Source: Actinomyces sp. oral taxon 414
GTDB taxonomy: Bacteria; Actinomycetota; Actinomycetes; Actinomycetales; Actinomycetaceae
DNA: 64,000 nt
Reading direction: 5' to 3'
Assembly (NCBI RefSeq): GCF_001278845.1
Contig: NZ_CP012590.1
Location: 3,534,001-3,598,000, forward strand
The position numbers were made by a program, and so were the translations under genes. Under the pieces are notes generated by a model that saw only the letters and a program-made list of their open reading frames with translations, ran no database searches and had not been told where the DNA came from. Positions 1-8,852 of this stretch are shown piece after piece. Numbering within the stretch: the first letter of the stretch is position 1; each line of letters starts with the position of its first letter.

Positions 1-232
1 GCGCGTCGCTCACATCCGTCTCCTCTCCGGCGGGCCTGTCCCGGCCGCGCTCCAAGTCTGCCACGCCCGGCGCGAAGGTCGAAGAAGGGGCTCGGCGTAG
101 AGGTGTTTCACGTGAAACATCGCTCGGCGCCCCCGCCGCGCGCCGCCCGACTCGACTCGGATCGTCCCGTCCCGTCCCGGCCCGGCCCGTCCTGAGTCGG
201 CCCGACTCGGATCTGCCCGGTCCCTCGACTCC
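1..232. other. Left-edge intergenic region holding parS
   Basis: No complete gene is supported here. The minus strand has a candidate GTG start at 13..11 preceded by a GAGGAG ribosome-binding-like sequence six bases upstream, so a gene reading off the left edge may begin here; only four codons are visible and it cannot be named. By the usual actinobacterial order, parB would be expected nearby, but nothing in these bases shows it. The segment between parS and the thrC stop (120-232) is GC-rich simple sequence made of repeated short CCCGTCC/CCCGGCC/CCCGACT runs. Confidence 0.4.
104..119. promoter_or_regulatory. parS: parS centromere site (ParB binding)
   Basis: The 16 bases TGTTTCACGTGAAACA form a perfect palindrome identical to the bacterial chromosomal parS consensus. 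ParB binds such sites, spreads with CTP, and works with ParA and SMC to segregate the origin region. It lies in the gap beyond the 3' end of thrC. Together with the trxA-trxB-murJ-pcnA block this places the window next to oriC. No second parS was seen in the window. Confidence 0.93.
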
Positions 233-1690
233 TCAGCGGCGTACGGCGTCCGCCGCAATGAGCACCCGCAGGCGCTCGACGTCGTTCGGGATCTCGACGA
301 CGTGCTGCTCGGCGCGGAGCATCTGCGCCAGGGACTCGTCGAGGGGCGGCGCCGATCCAATGGCCTCGGCCACGGTCTCGCCGAACTTCGCGGCCTTCGC
401 CGTCTCCATGACGAGGATGGGCGCCGGGGCGGGGGTGGGACGCCCGCCTTCCCGCTCCTTCCGTTGGGCCAGGGCGACCGTGACGCCGTCGGCCGTGTGG
501 GGATCGATGAGCCTGTCGGTGGCGGCGTGGACCAGGCGGATGGCGGCGAGCCGATCCGCGTGCGTCGAGGTGCCGGAGACGAATCCGAACTCCCTGGCCA
601 TGCGGTCGCGCTGCGCCGACAGGTCGAGCCTGCCGGTGCGCTCCAGTTCGGACCACGCCTCCACGAAGGCCTCCGGGCCCAGGAGGGTGTGGATGAATCG
701 TTCCAGATTGGAGGCCTTCGAGATGTCCATGGACGGGCTCGACGTCGCCAGGGTCGCCTCGCGCGGGCGCGGCGCGTACACGCCGGTGCGGAAGAACTCG
801 TCCAGGACATTGTTCTCATTCGTCGCCAGAATGAGGCGCCGGATGGGCACCCCCATGGTCCGCGCCAGGTGCCCGGCGTAGATATTGCCGAAGTTCCCGC
901 TGGGAACGGCGACGTCCACGCGCGTCTCCGGCCGCGCCCGCTCCGGGACGTCGTCGGAGACGCGCAGCCAGGCCCACACGTAGTAGACGACCTGCGCGGC
1001 GATGCGCCCGAAGTTGATGGAGTTGACCGCGCCGATCGAGTACTCCGCCTTGAAGGCGGCGTCGGCGTTGACCGCCTTGACCAGGTTCTGGCAGTCGTCG
1101 AAGACGCCGTCGACGGCGATATTGTGGATATTGGCGTCCGCGAGGCAGTACATCTGCGCCCGCTGCACCTGGCTCATCCGCCCCAGCGGGGAGAGCATGA
1201 AGACGCTGACGCCCTCGCGCCCCCGGAAGGCGTGCTCGGCGGCCGAGCCCGTGTCGCCGCTCGTTGCCCCCAGGATATTGAGGACGCGCCCGCGTCGGGC
1301 CAGGACGCGGGGGATCGCCTGCCCGAGGAACTGCATGGCCAGATCCTTGAAGGCCAGGGTCGGGCCCTCGGACAGGCCGACCAGCACGAGGCCGTCGGCG
1401 ACCGCGTCGAGCCGGTGCAGCGGCACGACTTCGGCCGGGAAGTGGGGCGGGCCGTAGGCGGCCGCCGTCATCTCGCGCAGGTCGGATGCCGGGATGTCGG
1501 TGGCGTACAGGCCGATGACGCGCGCGGCGAGCTCGGCGTAGGGCAGGGGGCGCAGCGACTCGAGGTCCTCGGCGGTCAGCCGGGGCGTCTCGGCGGGGAC
1601 GGCGAGGCCGCCGTCGGGCGCCAGGCCCTGGAGGAGGACGTCGGTGAAGCCGATGGGGCTCATGCCCCCGCGCGTCGAGATGAACTGCAT
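233..1690 (-). CDS. thrC: Threonine synthase
   Basis: A 485-residue PLP-dependent enzyme converting O-phosphohomoserine to threonine, the last step of threonine synthesis in the cytoplasm. The N-terminus carries the long-form threonine synthase signature (STRGG, then GLAPDGGLAVP). The PLP-binding lysine is in PTLAFKDLAMQF (Lys115), and a Ser/Gly-rich phosphate loop GATSGDTGSAA follows. Length fits the longer (yeast/E. coli-like) class. The gene stands alone between parS and a divergent acetyltransferase gene. The ATG has no clear ribosome-binding site but lies just after a TAGGGT -10-like hexamer, which suggests a leaderless transcript. Confidence 0.93.
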   Translation of the reverse strand: MQFISTRGGMSPIGFTDVLLQGLAPDGGLAVPAETPRLTAEDLESLRPLPYAELAARVIGLYATDIPASDLREMTAAAYGPPHFPAEVVPLHRLDAVADGLVLVGLSEGPTLAFKDLAMQFLGQAIPRVLARRGRVLNILGATSGDTGSAAEHAFRGREGVSVFMLSPLGRMSQVQRAQMYCLADANIHNIAVDGVFDDCQNLVKAVNADAAFKAEYSIGAVNSINFGRIAAQVVYYVWAWLRVSDDVPERARPETRVDVAVPSGNFGNIYAGHLARTMGVPIRRLILATNENNVLDEFFRTGVYAPRPREATLATSSPSMDISKASNLERFIHTLLGPEAFVEAWSELERTGRLDLSAQRDRMAREFGFVSGTSTHADRLAAIRLVHAATDRLIDPHTADGVTVALAQRKEREGGRPTPAPAPILVMETAKAAKFGETVAEAIGSAPPLDESLAQMLRAEQHVVEIPNDVERLRVLIAADAVRR

Positions 1691-1702
1691 ATGCCGACCC
1701 TA
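1691..1702 (-). promoter_or_regulatory. Candidate leaderless promoter of thrC
   Basis: On the minus strand TAGGGT (1702..1697) is followed after six bases by the thrC ATG. A TANNNT hexamer so close to the start codon, with no Shine-Dalgarno sequence, is the usual arrangement of leaderless genes in actinobacteria. No well-placed -35 is obvious. Confidence 0.4.
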
Positions 1703-1817
1703 CCGGTGTTGCGCTGATCCTGCGCCAACCGGCCCGCCCGCGCCCACGCGGGGCCGCACCGCACTCGACGGCGAGTAGTGTGGATGTCGTCAGCGCACAG
1801 ACCCGAACGGCGGCATT

Positions 1818-2399
1818 ATGAACAAGCCCGACGCGATGAGCGAGTTGGAGAAACTCGACGCGGGCCTGCCCTACATGTTCCTGGACCCGCAGGTGGTGGC
1901 GCGCAAGCAGCGCGCCGTCGTCCTGACCCGGGCCTTCAACGACGCCGATCCCGCGGATGCGGCGGGCCAGGAGCGGATCATTCGCGAGCTCTTCGGCTCG
2001 ACCGGCGACTTCGTCAGCGTCCAGCAGCCCTTCCACTGCGATCACGGCGCGAATATCCATGTGGGCGACGGGTTCCTGACGAATTACAACGTCACGATCC
2101 TCGATATCGCCCCGGTGCGCATTGGCGAGCACGTCATGATCGGGCCGAATGTGCTCATCTCAACCGTCGGGCACCCCCTCAGCGCCCGCGGCCGGCGCCA
2201 GTGGGGCGCCTTCGCCCAGCCCGTGACGATCGGCGACGACGTGTGGATCGGCGGGAACGCTGTCATTCTTCCGGGGGTGACGATCGGTTCGAACGTCGTG
2301 GTGGCGGCGGGCGCCGTCGTCACCGCGGACGTGCCCGACGGCGTCGTCGTGGGAGGCGTGCCCGCCCGCGTGCTGCGCGAGCTGCCGGACGACGAGTAG
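1818..2399 (+). CDS. Sugar O-acetyltransferase, maltose/galactoside acetyltransferase family
   Basis: A 193-residue left-handed beta-helix acetyltransferase of the Maa/LacA/NodL group, expected to move acetyl from acetyl-CoA to a sugar hydroxyl. An N-terminal Mac-type segment (residues 1-60) is followed by hexapeptide repeats. IGPNVLISTVGHPL contains the histidine typical of the active site, and IGDDVWIGGNAVILPGVTIG and VGGVPARVLREL are classic family blocks. It is divergent from thrC and convergent with trxA. The exact sugar cannot be told from sequence. A TAGTGT -10-like hexamer lies at 1776-1781. Confidence 0.88.
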   Translation: MNKPDAMSELEKLDAGLPYMFLDPQVVARKQRAVVLTRAFNDADPADAAGQERIIRELFGSTGDFVSVQQPFHCDHGANIHVGDGFLTNYNVTILDIAPVRIGEHVMIGPNVLISTVGHPLSARGRRQWGAFAQPVTIGDDVWIGGNAVILPGVTIGSNVVVAAGAVVTADVPDGVVVGGVPARVLRELPDDE

Positions 2400-2607
2400 C
2401 GCCGGGCGGCGGGGCCGGCCCCGTCCGCGAAGCCGTGGTGTCCGGACGGGCTGTTCCGCCAGCCGCAGACCCCGTCGAGGTCGGGGCCCGTGTCCGGTTC
2501 GCCGGTTCGCCGCCGGGAGCCCGGCCCGACCGGCCCCGCACCCGAGAACCAGGCGGGCGGCTCCTCCGCCGCGGGTGCGGGGGCCAATGGCGGGCGGGCC
2601 AGTGCGT

Positions 2608-2646
2608 TTTCCGCCGGTTTCGCGTGTCGTTTCCGCCGGTTTCGCG
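2608..2646. repeat. Direct repeat, two 17-bp copies
   Basis: TTTCCGCCGGTTTCGCG occurs at 2608-2624 and again at 2630-2646 (period 22) in the 263-bp gap between the convergent acetyltransferase and trxA genes. Nothing else was recognised in that gap. Confidence 0.7.
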
Positions 2647-2662
2647 AAGGGGGAGGGGAGGG

Positions 2663-2989
2663 TCAGGCGAGGACCCTGTCGAGTTGCGCCTTGAAGGAGG
2701 CCTTCGGGCGCGAGCCGGTGAACTGGTGGACCACCTCGCCGTCGCGCACGACCGCGAAGGTCGGGATCGAGGACACGCCCAGCGAGCGGGCCACCGCGGG
2801 GTTCTCCTCGATGTCGACCTTGACGAACTTGGCCCGACCGCCCATCTCGGCGGCGATCTCGTCGACGACGGGGGCCATCTGGCGGCACGGCCCGCACCAC
2901 TCGGCCCACAGGTCGACCACCACGGGCAGGTCGGAGTTCAGGACCTCGGACTGCCAGGTGGCGTCGGTAACGGCGAGGACAGTGGACAT
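2663..2989 (-). CDS. trxA: Thioredoxin
   Basis: A 108-residue thioredoxin, the cytoplasmic protein disulfide reductant. The redox motif WCGPC is at residues 31-35 (Cys32/Cys35) inside the standard WAEWCGPCRQMAPVVDE block, and the cis-proline region SIPTF is present. Length is normal. It lies downstream of trxB on the same strand with a 163-bp gap, the usual reductase-thioredoxin pairing next to the actinobacterial par/oriC region. The ATG is preceded on the minus strand by a GGAGAGC ribosome-binding sequence. Confidence 0.96.
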   Translation of the reverse strand: MSTVLAVTDATWQSEVLNSDLPVVVDLWAEWCGPCRQMAPVVDEIAAEMGGRAKFVKVDIEENPAVARSLGVSSIPTFAVVRDGEVVHQFTGSRPKASFKAQLDRVLA

Positions 2990-3152
2990 GGCTTGCTCTC
3001 CTTATCGGGTCTGGTTCCGGACGGGTTGTCGGCCCCCGGGTTGACGGGTGATTCTTCGTGTGGTTCTCGTTCGATCGCCGGGCGTCCGCCGGGCGTCCGC
3101 CGGGCGAGACGCCGGACAGACCGCCGGGCGGTTGCCCGGGCCGCCGGCGGCA

Positions 3153-4076
3153 TCAGGCGAGGTTCTCCAGGTAGTGCTGAGCGTCGAGGGCGGCCCGGCA
3201 CCCGGATCCCGCCGCGGTGACGGCCTGCTGGTAGTGCGGGTCGGCGACGTCGCCGCAGGCGAACACGCCCGGGATCGCCGTGCGCTGACTGGGCGGGCGG
3301 ACCACGATGTAGCCGGCCTTGTCGAGTTCCAGGGCGCCGGCGACGAGCTCGGAGCGCGGGATCTGGCCGATGGCCACGAACAGGCCGGTCACGGCCAACT
3401 CGCGGCGCTCACCGGTCGCGGTGTCCTCCAGGGTCACCGACTCCAGGGACTGGCGCCCGCTCAGGCCCACGACCCTGGAGTTCCAGGCGAAGGAGATCTT
3501 CGGGTTCGCCTTGGCCCGCTCGGCCATGACGGCGCTGGCCCGCAGCTGGTCGCGGCGGTGGATGACGGTGACCGAGCGGGCGAAGCGGGTCAGGTACAGG
3601 GCCTCCTCCATGGCGGAGTCGCCCCCGCCGACGACGGCGATGTCCTGGTCCTTGAAGAAGAAGCCGTCGCAGGTGGCGCAGTAGGACACCCCGTGGCCGG
3701 AGAGCCGCTCCTCGCCGTCGATCCCCAGCTTGCGGTACTCCGAGCCGGTGGAGATGATGACCGTGCGGGTCTCGTAGACGCCGTCGTCGGTGGTGACCCT
3801 CTTGATCTCGCCGTCCAGGTCGAGGGCGGTGACGTCCTCGTAGCGGATGTCGGCGCCGAAACGCTCGGCCTGCTCCTGCATCCGCGTCATGAGCTCGGGC
3901 CCCAGGACGCCCTCGACGAAGCCCGGGTAGTTCTCCACCTCGGTGGTGTTCATGAGGGCCCCGCCCGCGGTCACCGAGCCGGCCAGGACGATCGGCGAGA
4001 GCTGGGCGCGCGCGGCGTAGATGGCGGCCGTGTATCCGGCCGGGCCGGAGCCGACGATGACGAGGTCGTGGATCAT
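3153..4076 (-). CDS. trxB: Thioredoxin-disulfide reductase
   Basis: A 307-residue FAD/NADPH flavoprotein that reduces thioredoxin. The N-terminal Rossmann motif is GSGPAGYTAAIYAARA (residues 10-25). The redox centre CATC is at Cys133/Cys136, the NADPH-binding GGGDSAMEEA follows, and the C-terminal FAD block is GVFACGDV. Length is normal for the low-molecular-weight type. Its leader (4077-4185) resembles the segment upstream of the duplicated murJ-tail gene, a trace of a local tandem duplication. It is probably co-transcribed with trxA. Confidence 0.96.
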   Translation of the reverse strand: MIHDLVIVGSGPAGYTAAIYAARAQLSPIVLAGSVTAGGALMNTTEVENYPGFVEGVLGPELMTRMQEQAERFGADIRYEDVTALDLDGEIKRVTTDDGVYETRTVIISTGSEYRKLGIDGEERLSGHGVSYCATCDGFFFKDQDIAVVGGGDSAMEEALYLTRFARSVTVIHRRDQLRASAVMAERAKANPKISFAWNSRVVGLSGRQSLESVTLEDTATGERRELAVTGLFVAIGQIPRSELVAGALELDKAGYIVVRPPSQRTAIPGVFACGDVADPHYQQAVTAAGSGCRAALDAQHYLENLA

Positions 4077-5460
4077 GACTCTCCTTCAGATTGACGGCGG
4101 AGGGCGGTGTCGCCGGCGCCGGTGCGGCGCCGGTGCATCGCTGTGCGCAACCCGTGATGGGTCGGGGTTGTTCCCGTGGATTCTCCTATCGGAGGGTGAT
4201 CTCCGAGATGGTGGCCTTATTGAGTCCGTCGGAGGACCTGGGCAGCTCGGTCACCCACACGACGATCGAGCCGGTCTCGGTCGGGGTGAACGTGAAGGTC
4301 GTTGTGCCCGAGGCGAACGACCCCTCCGCCAGGAGCGCGCCGCCCTCGGGGTCCGCGGAGGACGTGGCGCGGATCTGGACGTGCCCGCCGCTGCCGGTGC
4401 CATAGAGCTCGACGGCGGAGACCCGGGCGGGGGAGGCCAGGGTCACGGCCACGCCGATGCCCCTGCGGGAGTCCATTGTCGGGGAGATGTAGAAGCGCGA
4501 GTACCACTCGGTGCCCGGGTCCCCGTCCACCAGATTGCCGGCCAGCTCGGGGTGCTCGTTATTGTCCCCGAAGGGGTCGAGCGACTGCGCGCCGGAGATC
4601 GAAATGAGCGCCGTCGCCGACGCGGTCGGGGTTGCCGACGCGGTTGGGGTCGGGGTTGGGGTCGCCGGCGTGGTCGTCGTCGGCTGCTGCGAGGCGGTGT
4701 CGGCGCCGGCGGAGGCCGGGGGCGTCTCCTCCGCCGTCGGGGTGCCCTCGTCGGCGGAGGAGACCTGGGAGAGCTGGGTCAGGTTCCTCACCGCGAAGAA
4801 AGTCCCGACGAAAACCACGGCAATGGCCGTCGCAATGACGATAACGGCGGTGAGCCTCTTCGTCGGCGGCTCGCCCCCGTGCGGCGGGGACTGGTGCGGC
4901 TGGTACGGCGGCGGGTGGGCCATGACTCTCCTTCAGATCGACGGCGGTGGCGGTGACGGTGTCGCGGGCCGGGGTCGGCAATGCGATCGCCGACGCATCG
5001 GCGATCGCAGTCCGTGATGAGTCGGGGTTGTTCCCGTGAGTTCTCCTATCGGAGGGTGATCTCCGAGATGGTGGCCTTATTGAGTCCGTCAGAGGCCCTG
5101 GGCATCTCCGTCACCCACACGACGATCGAGCCGGTCTCGGTCGGGGTGAATTCGAAGGTGGTGGTGCCCTGGGTGAAGGCCCCCTCGGCCAGGAGAGTGC
5201 CGCCCTGCGGGTCCTCGGGGGACGTGGCGCGGATCTGGACGTGCCCGCCGCTGCCGGTGCCCTGGAGCTCGATGGCGGAGACCCGGGCGGGGGAGGCCAG
5301 GGTCACGGCCACGCCAATGCCCTTCTTGGAGTCCATTGTCGAGGAGTTGTAGAAGCGCGAGTACCACTCGGTGCCCGGGTCCCCGTCCACCAGATTGCCG
5401 GCCAGCTCGGGGTGCTCGTTATTGTCCCCGAAGGGGTCCAGGGACTGCGCGCCGGAGATA
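4077..5460. repeat. Diverged tandem duplication of the murJ 3' end plus leader
   Basis: Two copies of a unit of roughly 0.85 kb lie head to tail. Copy 1 runs from the trxB leader (from 4077) into the small membrane-protein gene. Copy 2 runs from 4924 into the 3' end of the murJ-type gene. The intergenic stretches share CATGACTCTCCTTCAGAT at their trxB-proximal ends and GGGGTTGTTCCCGTG further in. The coding ends are nearly identical over several hundred bases (compare 4183-4580 with 5043-5440). The duplication carried the 3' coding end and the leader and start region of the next gene. Confidence 0.85.
4186..4923 (-). CDS. Membrane-anchored extracellular discoidin-like protein, duplicate of the MurJ-fusion C-terminus
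   Basis: A 245-residue protein. A short Pro/His-rich cytoplasmic N-terminus is followed by one membrane helix (about residues 24-47, AVIVIATAIAVVFVGTFF), a Thr/Ala/Pro linker, and a C-terminal beta-rich domain (about 100-245) with LDPFGDNNEHPELAGNLVDG and TEWYSRFY. That domain is nearly identical to the C-terminus of the long MurJ-pseudokinase protein upstream, so this gene arose by local duplication of its 3' end. It lies between that gene and trxB on the same strand. An accessory cell-wall sensing role is inference; it could also be a non-essential by-product of the duplication. Confidence 0.8.
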   Translation of the reverse strand: MAHPPPYQPHQSPPHGGEPPTKRLTAVIVIATAIAVVFVGTFFAVRNLTQLSQVSSADEGTPTAEETPPASAGADTASQQPTTTTPATPTPTPTASATPTASATALISISGAQSLDPFGDNNEHPELAGNLVDGDPGTEWYSRFYISPTMDSRRGIGVAVTLASPARVSAVELYGTGSGGHVQIRATSSADPEGGALLAEGSFASGTTTFTFTPTETGSIVVWVTELPRSSDGLNKATISEITLR

Positions 5461-8400
5461 GTAATGGGCGCCGCCGGCTGCGCGGGCTGCGCCGGCTGCT
5501 GCGGGCCGGGGTTGGCGCCGGCCGAGTTCGAGGGCACCGTCTCCGCCGCCGGCTTGTCCTCGTCGGAGATGGGGTGCTGGAAGAGATGGACCAGGTTCTG
5601 CACGGCGAAAAGCAGCCCGACGAGGAGCACGATAATGGTCACCACGATAATGACGGTGGCGGTCCGGCTCGACGACGACGACTCGCCCTCGTCGTAGTCC
5701 TCCTCGTCCTCGTCCGGCGACGGCGAGGAGGGCAACGGCGGCGGGAAGGCCGGCGGCATGGCGTTGCTCGGTGCGGCGGGGAAGGACACCGTCGCCGTGT
5801 TCGCCAGGCCCTCGGCGCTCGCGGCCTCCCCGGCGATGGCCGCGGCCTCCTGGGCGGCGCGCTGGACGGGCCGCGCGCTGGACAGACCGCGCAGGCGCGA
5901 CAGGACGCCGCGCCCACCCTTGGTCGTTTCGGCCTCGAAGTCGGCTTCCGAGGCGATGGCCGCGTCCTCGACGAGGACCGAGGTGTCCCAGGGCTCCAGG
6001 GCCCGGGCGACCTCGGAGGCGGAGATCGGCACGTTCGAGCCCCAGGTACGGGCCACGAGGGCGTCCAGGTCGGCGTCGTCGGCACCCATTGAGTGGTTGA
6101 TCGAGGAGGGCGGTGCGGGGGCGCCGTCGACCATGGGGGCCGAGGCGATGCCCGAGCGCTTGCCCGGCCAGCGCCCGGTCAGCCCGTAGTAGAGCAGCTC
6201 GATCAGGGCCCTGGCGTCCGTGCGGTCGAAGGCCAGCGGGTCGGAGTCATTGCCCTGCAGACCCAGCACCGCCGCCTCGATCCCGACGCCGGAGAGCTGG
6301 ACCCGCCCGTCCGGACGCAGGCGCACGGAGTCCGGCGACAGGTGCAGGTGGTGCAGGCCGCGCCGCGAGCAGGCGTCCAGGACCTGGGCGACCTCCCCAA
6401 TGATTGCGCGGATCAGCGCCGGGTCGGAGTCGGCCCGGGCGAAGGTGCTGAAGGGGACGCCCTCAGTCGGCTCGGTGACAATGAAGGCGTCGGAGCTCGT
6501 CTCCACGTCGTGGACGCGCTGCATTCTCTCGTCCTCGACCAGGACCGCGCGGGTGGCGGTCTCGAGAACCTCGTCGCGGTGCGGGGTGGCCGCGGTGAGG
6601 GCCAGGATGGTCACGTCGCGGTCGAGGATCGTGTCGTAGCCCAGATGGCGGACGATGCGGGGCAGGGTGGCCGGGAGGGTGGACAACAACCGGTAACGGC
6701 CGGTGCCGATCGGGGTGCCCTCGGTCATGCGTCTGCCTCCTCGCCGGCGTGTTCGGGCGTACGGGTGCGCCCCGATTGTAGCGACCGGCTCCGCGGGCGG
6801 CGCGGGCACGGGCCCGGGACCGGGGGGCGGCGCCGGTGCCGGGATCGGGGGTGGGACCGCCGTCGGCGGTGCGCTCAGGACGACGGGGGGGAGCTCCTCG
6901 GTGCGGGCCATTGTCACCGGGACGGGCTGCACGACGGGAGGTACGACAGGTGGCACGGCGTGTCGCCCGGCGCGCCGGACGACCGGCTGGGCGGCGGGCT
7001 GAGCCGGTCGGGCGGCGGGCCGGACCCCGGGGCGGGTCCCCCGCCAGGTGGTCCGGCGGGCGGTGGCCTGCGCGGGCGCCGTCGAGTCCCCGAAGCGCAC
7101 CAGGGTGGAGGCGTGGCGCGCGGCGGGCATGCGCGTCGTCGTCGGGATCGCGAAGGACTGGCCCACCCGGGTCACGACGTCGCCCAGGCCGCCGGGCAGG
7201 AACGACCCGATCCGCACGACGAGTTTGGACAGCGGCGAGAAGAGCACCGCCAGCTCGCCGACCTCGAGCAGCCGGGCGGTGAGCAGGTACACCGACGTCA
7301 TGAGCAGGGCGGCCACCAGCACCGTGATGAGGGCGTCGAAGGCCCGGGTCCCCGTCAGGGTGCCGTCGGACGGGCCCAGGATGCTGCGCACCGCCAGCCC
7401 CACCACGACGGCCGGCATTGCGGCCACGATCAGGCGGATGTAGGTGCTCACCACGCGGCGGCTGTCGAGCTGGGGCAGGTGTCTGCGGATGAGGGGGATG
7501 ACCGCCGCGGAGCCGCCCACCTGGCTCAGCAGGCTGCCGGCCGCCGCCCCGACCATCCAGTAATTCGCCGGCAGCAGCAGGTAGGAGCCCAGGCACAGGA
7601 TGACGGGGACGACGCCGACGACGGCGTCAGCGATGAGGAGCCGCTTGGTGTCGGAGTAGGCCAACATGACCCGTTGGGCGGTGAACCAGATCCCCTGGAA
7701 GATAATGCCGATGGCCAGCACCACGAGGATCGGCGAGGAGGCGTCGGCCTCGGCCCAGGACAGGGAGGGGGCGAAGAGCTGGAGCGCCGGGGCAGCCAGG
7801 GTGGCGATGCCCGCGGCGAAGAGCACGGTGAACACCGCGACCGTGCGCAGGCCCAGGGACAGGTCGTCGCGAACCCCGTCGCGGTCGCCGGCCGCCGCCT
7901 TGGAGCTCATGCGCGTGAACAGGGCGGTGATGATCGACGTCGTCACCAGCGACTGCGGCAGCATGTAGACCAGCTGGGTATTGTCGTAGATCGTCTTCGA
8001 CGGCACGATCACGTTCGCGTACTGCGCCGATTCGGCGGCCGTGACCGCGCGGGAGGCGAGCTGGGTGGTGGCGATGTCCCCCAGGCTCACAATCGCGGTG
8101 CCCAGCAGCGCCCACAGGGCCACCTTCGACATGGCCCCCAGGCCCAGGCCCCGCATCCCCCACACCAGGCGCGGGTGGAATCCCGAGCGCACCAGCGGGA
8201 TGTAGAGCACCATGGCCTGCACGGCGATGCCCAGCGTCGTCGTCGCCCCCACCATGGCGATGCGGCCGGCGTCCCAGATCCCCGGGTCCTGACCGGCGGT
8301 GTAGTGCCCGTAGACCCGCAGGAAGATAATGAGGGAGCCGATGGAGATGATGTTGTTGATCACCGGCGACCACATGTAGGGCCCGAAGCTCGAGCGGGCG

Positions 8401-8852
8401 TTGAGGACCTGGCCCCACAGGGCGTACAGGCCGTAGAAGAAGATCTGCGGCATGCACCAGAAGGCGAAGGAGAAAGCCAGGGGCTGCCACCGGCCCAGAC
8501 CGGAGGCGTAGAGCATAATGACCGCCGGCGCCGCCACCGTCATGAGGGCCGCCACCACCGCGATCGCCGCCGAGGCCGTGGTCAGCAGCCGGTTGACCAG
8601 CTCCTCGCCATTGCGCTTGCGCAGGGCGGTCACGATCTGGGGCACGAGGATCGCGTTGAGGACGCCGCCGATAATGAGGTTGTAGAGCTGGGTCGGCAGG
8701 TTGTTGGCGGTGGAGAAGGCGTCGGCGGCGCCCGAGGCGGTGGCGCCCAGGGCCGTGAGCAGGAGGGCGTTGCGCACCAGGCCGAGGATCCTGGAGGCGA
8801 AGGTGCCCGCGGCCATGACCGCGCTGGAGCGGGCGATCGAAGAGTCGCTCAT
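5046..8852 (-). CDS. murJ: MurJ lipid II flippase fused to pseudokinase and extracellular domain
   Basis: A 1268-residue protein with the architecture known for mycobacterial MviN. Residues 1 to about 600 form the polytopic MurJ/MviN domain (N-terminus RSSAVMAAGTFASRILGLVR) that flips lipid II. A Pro/Ala-rich linker precedes a kinase-fold domain from about residue 709 that lacks a recognisable HRD/DFG catalytic set (LHHLHLSPDSVRLRPDG stands in the loop), hence a pseudokinase. One membrane helix lies near 1064-1090 and an extracellular discoidin-like domain ends the protein. The start at 8852 overlaps the DUF6049 stop as ATGA; an upstream in-frame extension is not used. An internal ATG at 6728..6726 (TEGTPIGTGRYRLL) has a good GAGGAGG ribosome-binding sequence, so the pseudokinase part may also be made separately. 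In mycobacteria the phosphorylated pseudokinase recruits FhaA to restrain wall synthesis. Confidence 0.88.
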   Translation of the reverse strand: MSDSSIARSSAVMAAGTFASRILGLVRNALLLTALGATASGAADAFSTANNLPTQLYNLIIGGVLNAILVPQIVTALRKRNGEELVNRLLTTASAAIAVVAALMTVAAPAVIMLYASGLGRWQPLAFSFAFWCMPQIFFYGLYALWGQVLNARSSFGPYMWSPVINNIISIGSLIIFLRVYGHYTAGQDPGIWDAGRIAMVGATTTLGIAVQAMVLYIPLVRSGFHPRLVWGMRGLGLGAMSKVALWALLGTAIVSLGDIATTQLASRAVTAAESAQYANVIVPSKTIYDNTQLVYMLPQSLVTTSIITALFTRMSSKAAAGDRDGVRDDLSLGLRTVAVFTVLFAAGIATLAAPALQLFAPSLSWAEADASSPILVVLAIGIIFQGIWFTAQRVMLAYSDTKRLLIADAVVGVVPVILCLGSYLLLPANYWMVGAAAGSLLSQVGGSAAVIPLIRRHLPQLDSRRVVSTYIRLIVAAMPAVVVGLAVRSILGPSDGTLTGTRAFDALITVLVAALLMTSVYLLTARLLEVGELAVLFSPLSKLVVRIGSFLPGGLGDVVTRVGQSFAIPTTTRMPAARHASTLVRFGDSTAPAQATARRTTWRGTRPGVRPAARPAQPAAQPVVRRAGRHAVPPVVPPVVQPVPVTMARTEELPPVVLSAPPTAVPPPIPAPAPPPGPGPVPAPPAEPVATIGAHPYARTRRRGGRRMTEGTPIGTGRYRLLSTLPATLPRIVRHLGYDTILDRDVTILALTAATPHRDEVLETATRAVLVEDERMQRVHDVETSSDAFIVTEPTEGVPFSTFARADSDPALIRAIIGEVAQVLDACSRRGLHHLHLSPDSVRLRPDGRVQLSGVGIEAAVLGLQGNDSDPLAFDRTDARALIELLYYGLTGRWPGKRSGIASAPMVDGAPAPPSSINHSMGADDADLDALVARTWGSNVPISASEVARALEPWDTSVLVEDAAIASEADFEAETTKGGRGVLSRLRGLSSARPVQRAAQEAAAIAGEAASAEGLANTATVSFPAAPSNAMPPAFPPPLPSSPSPDEDEEDYDEGESSSSSRTATVIIVVTIIVLLVGLLFAVQNLVHLFQHPISDEDKPAAETVPSNSAGANPGPQQPAQPAQPAAPITISGAQSLDPFGDNNEHPELAGNLVDGDPGTEWYSRFYNSSTMDSKKGIGVAVTLASPARVSAIELQGTGSGGHVQIRATSPEDPQGGTLLAEGAFTQGTTTFEFTPTETGSIVVWVTEMPRASDGLNKATISEITLR

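Noticed and set aside
302..1717. Long plus-strand open frame opposite thrC
   Set aside because: Shadow frame of a high-GC gene; low-complexity Arg/Gly/Ala product with no motif, while the minus strand encodes clear threonine synthase.
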